Of a stretch of 64,000 nt of DNA, positions 46,083-54,469 are shown one piece after another. The stretch's first letter is position 1, and each line of letters opens with the position of its first letter. Both the position numbers and the translations under genes were made by a program. Source of the DNA: Myxococcus virescens (lineage in GTDB: Bacteria > Myxococcota > Myxococcia > Myxococcales > Myxococcaceae); the NCBI RefSeq assembly GCF_900101905.1, contig NZ_FNAJ01000013.1, positions 1-64,000 on the forward strand. The letters run 5' to 3'. Under the pieces are notes generated by a model that had not been told where the DNA came from, did not search any database, and worked only from the letters and a program-made list of their open reading frames with translations.

Positions 46083-46544
46083 TCACTCCTCGGACATGCC
46101 CGCGGCCTTCTTCACGGCCGAGCGGATTCGCGTGTACGTCCCACACCGGCAGAGGTTGCCTGCGAGCGACTGGTCGATCTCCTTGTCGGACGGCCGCGGC
46201 TTCTTCGCCAGCAGCGCCGCCGCGCACATGATCTGCCCCGCCTGGCAGAAGCCACACTGCGGCACACCCAGCTCCACCCAGGCCTTCTGCAGCGGGTGGT
46301 TGCCGTCGGGCGACAGCCCTTCGATGGTCGTCACCGAGTGCCCCTCCGCGCGGCGGAGGGGTGTCACGCACGCGCGGACCGGCAGCCCGTCGAGGTGGAC
46401 GGTGCACGAGCCACACAGCGCCTGGCCGCAGCCGTACTTCGTGCCGGTGAGCCCGAGCACGTCCCGCACCGCCCACAGCAGCGGCATCTCCGGGTCGACG
46501 TCCAGTTCCTTCTCCTCACCGTTGATGCGAACGCGAACCGTCAC
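46083..46544 (-). CDS. IorA-type [2Fe-2S] subunit of the molybdopterin oxidoreductase
   Basis: The 153-residue product has both clusters of the family: the plant-type site CGQALCGSC with its fourth Cys in RACVTP, and the C-terminal alpha-helical site CGFCQAGQ with NLCRCGTY. It shuttles electrons from the IorB-like active site. Two GTG starts exist; GAGGAGG lies eight bases before the GTG at 46544, which gives the usual IorA length, whereas the GTG at 46568 has no ribosome site. Its start overlaps the stop of the upstream dihaem protein by four bases, and iorB follows after ten. Confidence 0.93.
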   Translation of the reverse strand: MTVRVRINGEEKELDVDPEMPLLWAVRDVLGLTGTKYGCGQALCGSCTVHLDGLPVRACVTPLRRAEGHSVTTIEGLSPDGNHPLQKAWVELGVPQCGFCQAGQIMCAAALLAKKPRPSDKEIDQSLAGNLCRCGTYTRIRSAVKKAAGMSEE

Positions 46545-47194
46545 GGCCGTGCCTCCTCGCTCGGGCACTCCGAGCCCGTCTCCACCCAGGCCGCGACGAT
46601 GGCACCGAACTGCGCCTGCGTCCCCGGAGCGGGCTCACGCCCCGAGCCCGGGTTCCATCCCCAGGCCACCAATGCGTCGTGGGCGTTGTGTTCAATCATC
46701 TGCTCGGGCGTCTTGCCGCCGTTGCGCTTCATGTCATTGAGCTGCTCGCACACCTCACGAGGACTCTTCCCCACCCACGCCATTTCGATGGGGGCGACAT
46801 GCCACTTCGGCGCGCCGGGCATGCGTGCCAGGTCTTGGTTCTTGTCCTGGTGGCAGCTGATGCACTCCATGCCCACCACACCCTGGTCCTCGGGGCCGCG
46901 CACCACGGGCGGGTCATGAAGCTGGCCGTCGTCACCTTGCAGCGGGCTGTCACCCGCCGGGTGACAATTCGCGCACCGCGGGTGGAAGAAGACGCGGCTG
47001 GCCTCCAGGAAGAGCGCGCGGGAGCGCTCCTTCCGGTCCAGGATGGCCGCGAAGGCTTCCACGGGTCGCAGCGCGTTGGGGGCAACCTGGGGCAGCGCGG
47101 GAATCTGCGCCGCCGCGGCATCGGGCTCCCGCTTGCACCCTCCCGCCAGCAGGAGGGCGGAGAGCGAGGCCATGACCGGAAGAGATGGCTGCAT
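46541..47194 (-). CDS. Dihaem c-type cytochrome lipoprotein
   Basis: The 217-residue product has a lipoprotein signal ending LLLAGGC and two CxxCH haem motifs, CANCH (in [17 protein letters not shown]) and CISCH ([14 protein letters not shown]). It is a likely periplasmic or membrane-tethered electron acceptor for the exported IorAB enzyme encoded immediately downstream, with which it overlaps by four bases (GTGA). Upstream in-frame start codons to 47224 are possible, but the ATG at 47194 gives a compact signal peptide. Confidence 0.88.
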   Translation of the reverse strand: MQPSLPVMASLSALLLAGGCKREPDAAAAQIPALPQVAPNALRPVEAFAAILDRKERSRALFLEASRVFFHPRCANCHPAGDSPLQGDDGQLHDPPVVRGPEDQGVVGMECISCHQDKNQDLARMPGAPKWHVAPIEMAWVGKSPREVCEQLNDMKRNGGKTPEQMIEHNAHDALVAWGWNPGSGREPAPGTQAQFGAIVAAWVETGSECPSEEARP

Positions 47195-47271
47195 CACGCC
47201 AAGGCTCCGGCATGTCTGTACCAACTACAAGGCGAATGTTCGGGGGCCAGGATGACCCCACACGTGACGGT

Positions 47272-49926
47272 TCAGTGAACGGCACTCGCTTCAGCCTGCG
47301 CGCCTTCCGCCTCAGCGGCCTCCACTTCGTCGAACCGGAATTTTCCGTCCTTGAAGTCCGCTCTCACGCGGCTGTTCTCATGGATGTCGCCCGAGATGAG
47401 CTTCTCCGCGAGCGGCGCCTCGATGGCGCGCTGGATTTCACGCCGCAGCGGACGCGCGCCGAAGGTAGGGTCCCAGCCCTTGTCCACCAGCGCTTCCAGC
47501 GCCGCGGGCGTCACCTCCAGCGCGATGCCCTGGCCGTGCAGCAGGCGGCGCGTCTTCTCCAGCATCAAGTCCACGATGGCGCGCAGCTGCGCGCGGTTGA
47601 GCGGCTCGAAGACCACCGTCTCGTCGATGCGGTTGAGGAACTCGGGCGGGAAGTGCCCCTTGAGCACGCCCATGACGCGCTCCCGCATGCGCTCCTGCGG
47701 TTCCTTGCGCGCGGTGGACTCCTGGATGAGGTGTGAGCCCAGGTTGCTGGTGCCGATGATGACGGTGTTCTTGAAGTTCACCACCGTGCCCTGCGCGTCC
47801 GTGAGCCGCCCATCATCGAGCACCTGGAGCAGCATGTGGAACACGTCGGGGTGGGCCTTCTCCACCTCGTCGAAGAGGAGCACGGAGTAGGGCCGCCGCC
47901 GCACGGCCTCGGTGAGCTGCCCGCCCTCCTCATAGCCGACATAGCCCGGCGGCGCGCCCACCAGCCGGCTCACGGTGTGCTTCTCCATGTACTCACTCAT
48001 GTCGAAGCGGATGAGCGCCTTCTCGTCACCGAAGAGCAGCTCCGCCAGCGTCTTCGCCAGCTCCGTCTTGCCCACGCCCGTGGGGCCCAGGAAGAGGAAG
48101 GAACCGATGGGGCGCGACTCGTCCTTGAGCCCCGCCCTCGCCCGCCGGATGGCCTGGGACAGCACGCGGATGGCCTCGTCCTGACCGATGACGCGCTCAT
48201 GCAGCCGCGACTCCAGCTCCAGCAGCTTCTTGCGCTCATCCTCCGTCATCTGCGTCACGGGGATGCCCGTCATGCGCGACAGCACCTCCGCCACGTCCTC
48301 CGCGCGGACCTCCGGCGTCTCACTGGACTTCTGCGTGCGGCGCTCCTTCTGCGCGCTCTGGACCTCGCGCTCGGCGGCGTTCAGCTTCGACTCCAGCTCC
48401 TGGATGCGCGGCCCCGCCTTCCGGCCGCGTGCCTCATCGAGCGAGCGCTTCACCTTCACCACCTCATGCTCGGCGTTCACCAGTCGCTCCGGTGGCAGCG
48501 TGAGCCGCAAGCGCACGCGGGCCGCGGCCTGGTCCACCAGGTCGATGGCCTTGTCCGGCAGGAAGCGCCCGGTGACGTAGCGGTCCGACAGCTCCACCGC
48601 CGCCACCAGTGCCGCGTCCGCGATGCGCACGCGGTGGTGGGATTCGTAGCGGTCCTTGAGGCCTCGCAGAATCTCGATGGCCTGCTCGGCCGTCGGCTCC
48701 GGGACGACCACGGGCTGGAAGCGGCGTTCGAGCGCCGCGTCCTTCTCGATGCGCTTGCGGTACTCGTCCAGCGTCGTCGCGCCAATGACGTGCAGCTCGC
48801 CGCGCGCCAGGGATGGCTTGAGCATGTTGCCCGCATCCATGGCGCCCTCCGCCGCGCCCGCCCCGACGATGGTGTGAACCTCGTCGATGAAGAGGACGAT
48901 GTCGTCGCTGTGCTCCTTCACCTCGTCCATGACCTTCTTCAGCCGCTCCTCGAACTCGCCGCGGTACTTGCTGCCCGCGAGCAGGCCGGACAGGTCCAGT
49001 TGCAGCACGCGCTTGTCGCGCAGCGTGTCCGGGACCGCGGCGGAGATGATGCGCTGGGCAATGCCCTCCACGATGGCCGTCTTGCCCACGCCCGGCTCAC
49101 CAATGAGCACGGGGTTGTTCTTCGTGCGGCGCGAGAGGATTTCGAGCGTGGTCTCGATTTCGTTGGCCCGCCCCACCACCGGGTCCAGCTTCCCTTCCGA
49201 AGCCAGGCTCGTGAGGTCGCGGCAGTACTCGTCCAGCGTGGGCGTGGGCGACCGGCGTGCCTCGGATGAAGGTGCCAGCGCTTCCGCGACGGCAGCGCGC
49301 GCCTTGCCGTGCTGGGCCCCCTGCTCGCGCAGAATCTCCGACGCCAGTCCTTCCCCTTCATGCAGCAACCCCAGCAGCACGTGCTCGGGGCCCACGTAGG
49401 AATGCCCCAGTTCGTAGGCCTCCTGGTACGCGAGCTCCAGGGCGCGCTTCGCATGCGGCGACAGCTCGGGACGCTCCATGGGGCGCTTTCCACGGCGCAT
49501 CTCGGACTCGGCGCGCTCGGCGACGCGGGCCGGGTCCAGCTTCATGCGGCTGAGCGCGGTCCGGCCCAGCGGGTCCTTCGCGAGCGCCACCAGCAGGTGC
49601 TCCGTGTCGATGGAAGCCGCCCCCGCGCTTCGCGCCGCCTCGAAGGCCGCTTCCAGCACGCGCCGCGTCTCATCGGAGAAGGCCTCGGTGATGTCGTAGC
49701 GCTCCACCGGCTGCTGAAGTGAACGCGACAGCCCCCCGAAGTCCTCGTCTCCGAAGTCACTGAAGAACTGGTCGAAGAGCGACGTGCCCAGGCCCATGCG
49801 GCCGAAGCGCGAACGCTGGCTGCTACAGATGTCACACAGTGACTCGGTGGTCCGCCGGTTCCCCATGACGCGGGTGACGCGGGTGGTCGCCGGGCGTTGG
49901 TGGCAGAGGTCGCAGACATTGGCCAT
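47272..49926 (-). CDS. ClpA/ClpC-type Hsp100 ATPase with N-terminal zinc ribbon
   Basis: The 884-residue unfoldase begins with an McsA-like zinc ribbon: CDLC and CDIC pairs at about residues 4-7 and 31-34. A Clp N-domain pair follows (about 75-215; [15 protein letters not shown] and [17 protein letters not shown]), then NBD1 with GEPGVGKT and [13 protein letters not shown], a short ClpC-type middle coil, and NBD2 with [18 protein letters not shown] and [10 protein letters not shown]. Both Walker B sites are intact. The C-terminal NBD reads [10 protein letters not shown], more ClpB-like, so interaction with ClpP cannot be assumed. It is monocistronic, divergent from the 50091 gene. Confidence 0.92.
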   Translation of the reverse strand: MANVCDLCHQRPATTRVTRVMGNRRTTESLCDICSSQRSRFGRMGLGTSLFDQFFSDFGDEDFGGLSRSLQQPVERYDITEAFSDETRRVLEAAFEAARSAGAASIDTEHLLVALAKDPLGRTALSRMKLDPARVAERAESEMRRGKRPMERPELSPHAKRALELAYQEAYELGHSYVGPEHVLLGLLHEGEGLASEILREQGAQHGKARAAVAEALAPSSEARRSPTPTLDEYCRDLTSLASEGKLDPVVGRANEIETTLEILSRRTKNNPVLIGEPGVGKTAIVEGIAQRIISAAVPDTLRDKRVLQLDLSGLLAGSKYRGEFEERLKKVMDEVKEHSDDIVLFIDEVHTIVGAGAAEGAMDAGNMLKPSLARGELHVIGATTLDEYRKRIEKDAALERRFQPVVVPEPTAEQAIEILRGLKDRYESHHRVRIADAALVAAVELSDRYVTGRFLPDKAIDLVDQAAARVRLRLTLPPERLVNAEHEVVKVKRSLDEARGRKAGPRIQELESKLNAAEREVQSAQKERRTQKSSETPEVRAEDVAEVLSRMTGIPVTQMTEDERKKLLELESRLHERVIGQDEAIRVLSQAIRRARAGLKDESRPIGSFLFLGPTGVGKTELAKTLAELLFGDEKALIRFDMSEYMEKHTVSRLVGAPPGYVGYEEGGQLTEAVRRRPYSVLLFDEVEKAHPDVFHMLLQVLDDGRLTDAQGTVVNFKNTVIIGTSNLGSHLIQESTARKEPQERMRERVMGVLKGHFPPEFLNRIDETVVFEPLNRAQLRAIVDLMLEKTRRLLHGQGIALEVTPAALEALVDKGWDPTFGARPLRREIQRAIEAPLAEKLISGDIHENSRVRADFKDGKFRFDEVEAAEAEGAQAEASAVH

Positions 49927-50090
49927 GATTTGGGGTCCCCCGAACGACGGTTCAACGCCAACGCTAGGGACGGCCGGTGCGCCTCACCTCGGCCCCAGGG
50001 CAGGGCCGGGCGTCCAAGGTGGCCCCCTGTTGCAGGGGACGCTAACCTGCCGGAAGAGTCGCTCTTTCCATGCCCTCTGGGAGTCCCGAC

Positions 50091-50525
50091 ATGTCCGAGC
50101 AGAAGCCCCGCCTGAAGCGCCCCGTGGAGAATGTCCGCGCCGAGCTGCTCGCGGACCCAGACACCCAGCGCATCGCGAAGTCCCTGGATATGGAGCTGGA
50201 GGCCTACGTCGAGCTGGTCCTCGACTACGCCCAGAACCCGGACAAGGAGCCAACGCTCATCGTTGCCCCGGACGAGGAGCTGCGCGCCGCCGGCTACAAC
50301 CCGCCGACCACCCAGGACGTCGCCAACTTCTTCATCGCCGCCGCCAATGGCGAGCTGGGCATTGGCCCGCCCAAGTCCTATTACAGTGGTTTCGAAGGGA
50401 AGCAGGACGACGCGAACAAGCCGTCACTCCGGGGGGATGAGGGCCAGGAGCCCGTGAAGGTGGACGAGGAGACCAGCCAGAAGCTCCGCCAGCACGTGCC
50501 CAAGGGCGGGCCTGATCGCGTTTAG
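50091..50525 (+). CDS. Conserved hypothetical cytoplasmic protein
   Basis: A 144-residue acidic, soluble protein without signal or membrane segment. The first 75 residues are helical (DPDTQRIAKSLDMELEAYVE) and the tail is charged and probably disordered. I do not recognise the family. GGGAG eight bases before the ATG at 50091 favours this start over the ATG at 50070. A small Gly-rich gene follows after 73 bases. Confidence 0.7.
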   Translation: MSEQKPRLKRPVENVRAELLADPDTQRIAKSLDMELEAYVELVLDYAQNPDKEPTLIVAPDEELRAAGYNPPTTQDVANFFIAAANGELGIGPPKSYYSGFEGKQDDANKPSLRGDEGQEPVKVDEETSQKLRQHVPKGGPDRV

Positions 50526-50598
50526 GCGGATTTGACGCAACTTTCCCCCGCGCTCCCCGACAATCCTTACATTCACCCCCTTTCACAGAGGTTCCCCC

Positions 50599-51165
50599 AT
50601 GTCCGTTGGCGGCGCAGGTGGTTCGAACGGTAGCCGTGGCTCGAATGGCGCGAGCAGTGCTGGCCGGAGCGCCGCTGCGGGTGCGGCCAACGCGGCGGGC
50701 AAGGCGGCGGGCGGTATCGCGGGCGCGCTGGGCGGTATCGGCAAGGCGCTGGGCGGCATCGGCAAGGCGGTAGGCGGCCTGGCGAACAGCATCGGCGGCA
50801 TCGCCGGCAAGATTGGCAGCGCGCTGAGCCAGGTGTCCGGCCTCGTCGACAAGGCGATGAGCGCCATCACCGGCCCCCTCAAGAGCATGATTGGCGGCCT
50901 GCTGGACAAGATGCCCTTCGGCATCGGCCAGCTCGCCAAGCCGTTCGTCGACAAGTTCATCGACAACGGGCTGGCCATGGTCGCCGGCGGTCCGCTGGGT
51001 GGCGTTGCCTCGATGTTCGGCAAGGCCGGCACCGTGGGCAAGCTGGCGGACATGGTGGAGACGGTCCGCACGGGCGCGAAGACGGTGGGCGACATCGCCG
51101 AGGGCCGCTTCAACGCCCAGCAGATGGCGGCCTTCGCCCAGGCCCAGCTGATGCGCGGCCTGTAA
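50599..51165 (+). CDS. Gly/Ala-rich amphipathic heptad-repeat protein
   Basis: The 188-residue product starts with a Gly/Ser/Asn-rich tail (residues 1-30), then carries at least five consecutive seven-residue units of the form GGIxKxL (GGIAGAL, GGIGKAL, GGIGKAV, GGLANSI, GGIAGKI) at about 38-75, followed by longer hydrophobic helices (about 85-150). There is no signal peptide. The composition resembles membrane-active or pore-forming peptides and some secreted matrix proteins, but I know no named family; toxin-like or structural roles are guesses. A clear terminator follows, so it is probably a single-gene or two-gene unit. Confidence 0.75.
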   Translation: MSVGGAGGSNGSRGSNGASSAGRSAAAGAANAAGKAAGGIAGALGGIGKALGGIGKAVGGLANSIGGIAGKIGSALSQVSGLVDKAMSAITGPLKSMIGGLLDKMPFGIGQLAKPFVDKFIDNGLAMVAGGPLGGVASMFGKAGTVGKLADMVETVRTGAKTVGDIAEGRFNAQQMAAFAQAQLMRGL

Positions 51166-51191
51166 TCCCGAATCGACGGGTGAAGCCTCCA

Positions 51192-51233
51192 GGGCCAGCT
51201 CCCACGCATGTGGGGGTTGGCCCTTCGTTCGTT
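51192..51233 (+). terminator. Terminator after the Gly-rich heptad gene
   Basis: GGGCCAGCTCCCAC at 51192-51205 pairs with GTGGGGGTTGGCCC at 51210-51223 (14 pairs, two of them wobble) around GCAT, followed by TTCGTTCGTTTCC. The long stem and T-rich tail make it a convincing intrinsic terminator. Confidence 0.8.
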
Positions 51234-51347
51234 TCCGAGTCCGTGTGCGCCCGCACGCTGAGTGGCCACCCGGGGCACAAGGCCGCTTGTTGCTGGCGAC
51301 CCCCGCCCGCAGCCGTTAAGGAGGGCCTCTCCCGCGCCGGCGTCTTC

Positions 51348-52811
51348 ATGCGAACCACTCATCGTCCCCTCACCACCTTGGCCCTGGCCTTGAGCCTCTT
51401 CATGGCCGCCTTGGAAGCCACTGTCGTTTCCACGGCCATGCCCACGGTGGTGGGCGAGCTGGGCGGCATCCAGCACTACGCGTGGGTCTTCACCGCGTAC
51501 ATGCTGTCCTCCACCATCACCGTGCCCATCTACGGGAAGCTGGCGGACCTCTACGGCCGCAAGCCCGTGCTCCTGTTCGGCATCGTGCTGTTCCTCGTGG
51601 GCTCCATCGCCAGTGGCCTGTCCACGTCCATGGCCATGCTCATCGGCTTCCGGACGCTCCAGGGTCTGGGCGCGGGCGCCATGCAGCCGGTGGCGCTCAC
51701 CATCATCGGGGACATCTACACGCTGGAGGAGCGCGCGAAGGTCCAGGGCGCGTTCAGCGCGGTGTGGGGCATCGCGGGCCTGATCGGCCCCATCACCGGC
51801 GGCTTCATCGTGAAGTACTTCACGTGGCACTGGGTCTTCTTCATCAACGTCCCGGTGGGCGTGGGCTGCCTCGTCCTGCTCTTGAGCTACTTCCATGAGC
51901 GCGTGGAGCGGAAGCCCCAGAAGCTGGACTACGCGGGCGCCGCGCTGCTCACCGGCTGGGTGGTGGCGCTGCTCGTCGGCGTGCAAGGCGTGGGCGTGAA
52001 TCTGTGGGGCCTGCCCGTGGCGGCCGTGCTGCTCGCGGCCTTCGTCGCCGTGGAGCGCAAGGCGGCCGAGCCCATCATCCCCATGTCCATCTTCAAGGTG
52101 CCGGCCATCGTCATCTCCTCCATCGCGGGAGCGCTCTTCTCCGCGGCGATGTTCGGGGCCACCACCTACGTTCCGCTCTTCGTCCAGGGCGTCCTGGGCG
52201 GAACGCCCACCGAGGCCGGCGGGATGATTACGCCGATGATTGTCGGCTGGCCGCTGGCGGCCCTCGTCGCTGGGAAGCTGCTGCTCAAGACGGGCTTCCG
52301 CCCGCTCATCGTGGGCGGGCTGGGATTGACGGTGGTAGGCACGACGCTGATGGCGCTGCTCCTGGGGCCCCAGGCGCCCAAGCTGGTGCCGGAGGTCGCC
52401 ATGGGCCTGTTCGGCATCGGCATGGGCTTCGCGTCCACCGCGCTGCTCATCGCCGTGCAGACCAGCGTGGGCTGGGAGCTGCGCGGCGTGGCCACCGCCA
52501 GCAACATGTTCTTCCGCACCATCGGCGGCGCCATTGGCGTGGGGTTGATGGGCGGCGTCATGGTGTCGCAGCTCCTCAAGGACCCGACGGTGCCGATTTC
52601 GGCGGCCAACGCATTGATGAGCCCCGACCATGGCCAGGACCTGCCCGCGGACCTGCTGGCGACGCTGAGCGGCGCGCTGGGCACCGGGCTGAGCATCAAT
52701 TTCTGGCTCATCTGCGCCTTCACCGTGGCCGCCTTCACCGCGGGGCTGTTCTTCCCCAAGGTGTCACGCACCACGACGGTGGCCTCCACCGAGGTGGCGG
52801 CGCCGCACTGA
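51348..52811 (+). CDS. MFS drug exporter, DHA2 (EmrB/QacA) family
   Basis: The 487-residue protein has about fourteen hydrophobic helices and DHA2 motifs: FMAALEATVVSTAMPTVV (motif D1), GKLADLYGRKPVLLFG (motif A) and GLIGPITGGFIV (motif C). It should export drugs or secondary metabolites in exchange for protons. The ATG at 51348 is the first plausible start before helix 1. A perfect AAGGAGG at 51318-51324 lies an unusual 23 bases upstream, with no other start in frame between, so translation initiation here is odd. The gene converges on the GH6 cellulase. Confidence 0.93.
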   Translation: MRTTHRPLTTLALALSLFMAALEATVVSTAMPTVVGELGGIQHYAWVFTAYMLSSTITVPIYGKLADLYGRKPVLLFGIVLFLVGSIASGLSTSMAMLIGFRTLQGLGAGAMQPVALTIIGDIYTLEERAKVQGAFSAVWGIAGLIGPITGGFIVKYFTWHWVFFINVPVGVGCLVLLLSYFHERVERKPQKLDYAGAALLTGWVVALLVGVQGVGVNLWGLPVAAVLLAAFVAVERKAAEPIIPMSIFKVPAIVISSIAGALFSAAMFGATTYVPLFVQGVLGGTPTEAGGMITPMIVGWPLAALVAGKLLLKTGFRPLIVGGLGLTVVGTTLMALLLGPQAPKLVPEVAMGLFGIGMGFASTALLIAVQTSVGWELRGVATASNMFFRTIGGAIGVGLMGGVMVSQLLKDPTVPISAANALMSPDHGQDLPADLLATLSGALGTGLSINFWLICAFTVAAFTAGLFFPKVSRTTTVASTEVAAPH

Positions 52812-52826
52812 CGTCCGTGCGGCGCC
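52799..52826. terminator. Bidirectional hairpin between the MFS and GH6 genes
   Basis: GGCGCCGCAC at 52799-52808 pairs perfectly with GTGCGGCGCC at 52817-52826, spanning the MFS stop codon and ending 12 bases before the GH6 stop. Convergent placement suggests it serves both transcripts, though no T-tract flanks it. Confidence 0.6.
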
Positions 52827-52837
52827 CCGTGCGTCGC

Positions 52838-54316
52838 TCAGAGGCCGTCAATCATCCGCAGGGCCACGTCCGGCATGAACGTGCCTGCGGGTGTGTTGGG
52901 CGCGACGCCGCACTGGCCGTCGGAGTCTCCGGGGACCTTGATCCACAGGGTCATCTCCGCGCCGCCCACGCCCACCTGGTTCGTCGTGCCAATCTTGCGG
53001 CCGGCGGGGTTGCACCACTCCCCGTTGGAGCCATTGCCGTTGCGGCTGGTGTCCACCACGAAGGGCCTGGTGTAGCCGTACCGGCTGTTCAGCGAGCTGT
53101 TGACGGAGCCCGCGTACGAGGCCGACTGCGCGGTGGTGTAGAAGTTCGACACGTTGAGCGCGAAGCCTCGCACGTTGCGCACGCCCATGTTCTCCAGTCG
53201 CTGGGCCATGGTGTCCGCGTTGATCCACAGGGCGTTGCCCGCGTCCAGGTAGGCCCACGTGTTCGGCGCGCGATCCCTGAACTGCTCGGTGGCGTAGCGA
53301 ATCAGGCTGATGCGCGTCTGCCGCTCGGCGTCGTTCGCCAGGCAGTCGAGCTGGGCGACGGCGTCCGGCTCGATGATGACGACGGCGGGACGGTTGCCAA
53401 TGGCGGCGGCGAAGGACGAAATCCACGTCCGGTACGCCTCCGGCGACCCCGCGCCTCCGCCCGAGTGGCTCCCGCAGTCTCGGCCAGGGATGTTGTAGGC
53501 CACCAGCACCGGCAGCTTGTCCGCCGCGTCCGCGGCCGAGACGAAGCTGGACACCGCCGTGGTGATGTCTCCGCTCCAAGCGGCGAACCAGCGCGCGGCC
53601 AGGTTGTTCGCGATGGAGGACTGGATGCGCGCAGCGCGCGAGTCCCCGCTGTTGGCCCGGACCCAGTTGGCGGGGTTGGAGTTCGGGTCGATGTAGAAGC
53701 CGCTCGTCATCGCCAGCGGCCCGCCGCCTCCGCCGCCGTCCTCCGTGGTGAGCGAGATGTCATCGATGAACGCGCTGAACCCCGTCGCGCGGCCTCCCAT
53801 CTGGAAGGTGACCTGTCCCGCCTGCGTGGCCAGCGTCGACGTGAAGGGGAACGTGAAGTGCCGTGACGTGCCGTCCAACGTAATCTGCCGGTCCAGCGGC
53901 GCGGTGTACGGCGCGCTCTCCAACTGCACCGTCACACGGACCGTCGTCGTCACCGAAGCAGAAGCGGTGAAGGACAGCGTGTACGCCCGGCCATTCACCA
54001 GCGGAATGTCATCCTGGCCAATCAGCGCGTCCCAGGGGTTGGCCGTCCCACCCCCCACGTCCACGCGCAGGCGGGCGTTCTCCACACGGGACTGTGTGTT
54101 GGGGCCGCTCCACCAGGGCGACACGGTGCCGCCGTTGAAGGTGCCATTGGAGACGAGCTCGGTCAGCGCGTCGGTGCGACTGCCGAGCGCCTCGGCCTCC
54201 TTCGGGGCGGGTGGCTCCGAGGGACCACAGCCAGTCGTGAGGGCCGCCGCGAGCATCAGCGCGGCCGGAGCGGTGAAGCGACGAAACGGCGAGACGGCGG
54301 TGTTACTGGGTTGCAC
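52838..54316 (-). CDS. GH6-family cellulase lipoprotein with N-terminal carbohydrate-binding domain
   Basis: The 492-residue product has a lipobox (LAAALTTGC), a CBM4/9-like sandwich (about 50-200; LVSNGTFNGGTVSPWW), a Gly linker and a GH6 barrel (about 215-492) with IIEPDAVAQLDC, YLDAGNALWINA, GFALNVSNFY and the C-terminal VGGAEMTLWIKVPGDSDG. It should cut beta-1,4-glucan at the cell surface. GGAGG nine bases before a GTG at 54316 sets the start; the frame remains open upstream to 54433 but that extension precedes the signal peptide. Confidence 0.93.
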   Translation of the reverse strand: MQPSNTAVSPFRRFTAPAALMLAAALTTGCGPSEPPAPKEAEALGSRTDALTELVSNGTFNGGTVSPWWSGPNTQSRVENARLRVDVGGGTANPWDALIGQDDIPLVNGRAYTLSFTASASVTTTVRVTVQLESAPYTAPLDRQITLDGTSRHFTFPFTSTLATQAGQVTFQMGGRATGFSAFIDDISLTTEDGGGGGGPLAMTSGFYIDPNSNPANWVRANSGDSRAARIQSSIANNLAARWFAAWSGDITTAVSSFVSAADAADKLPVLVAYNIPGRDCGSHSGGGAGSPEAYRTWISSFAAAIGNRPAVVIIEPDAVAQLDCLANDAERQTRISLIRYATEQFRDRAPNTWAYLDAGNALWINADTMAQRLENMGVRNVRGFALNVSNFYTTAQSASYAGSVNSSLNSRYGYTRPFVVDTSRNGNGSNGEWCNPAGRKIGTTNQVGVGGAEMTLWIKVPGDSDGQCGVAPNTPAGTFMPDVALRMIDGL

Positions 54317-54469
54317 GAAGCCATTCCTCCCGCCCGCGCGAGGGCGCCAGGGAGCGGCGCCCGGAGTGACGCGGGCTGTGTCGAGTGCGTGGCCCGTGGG
54401 TGGCCCCGCGAGCACGCGAAGCCACACTTGCACGTTTTTCTTGTTTTTCAGCCCTTCAATCCACAGCGT

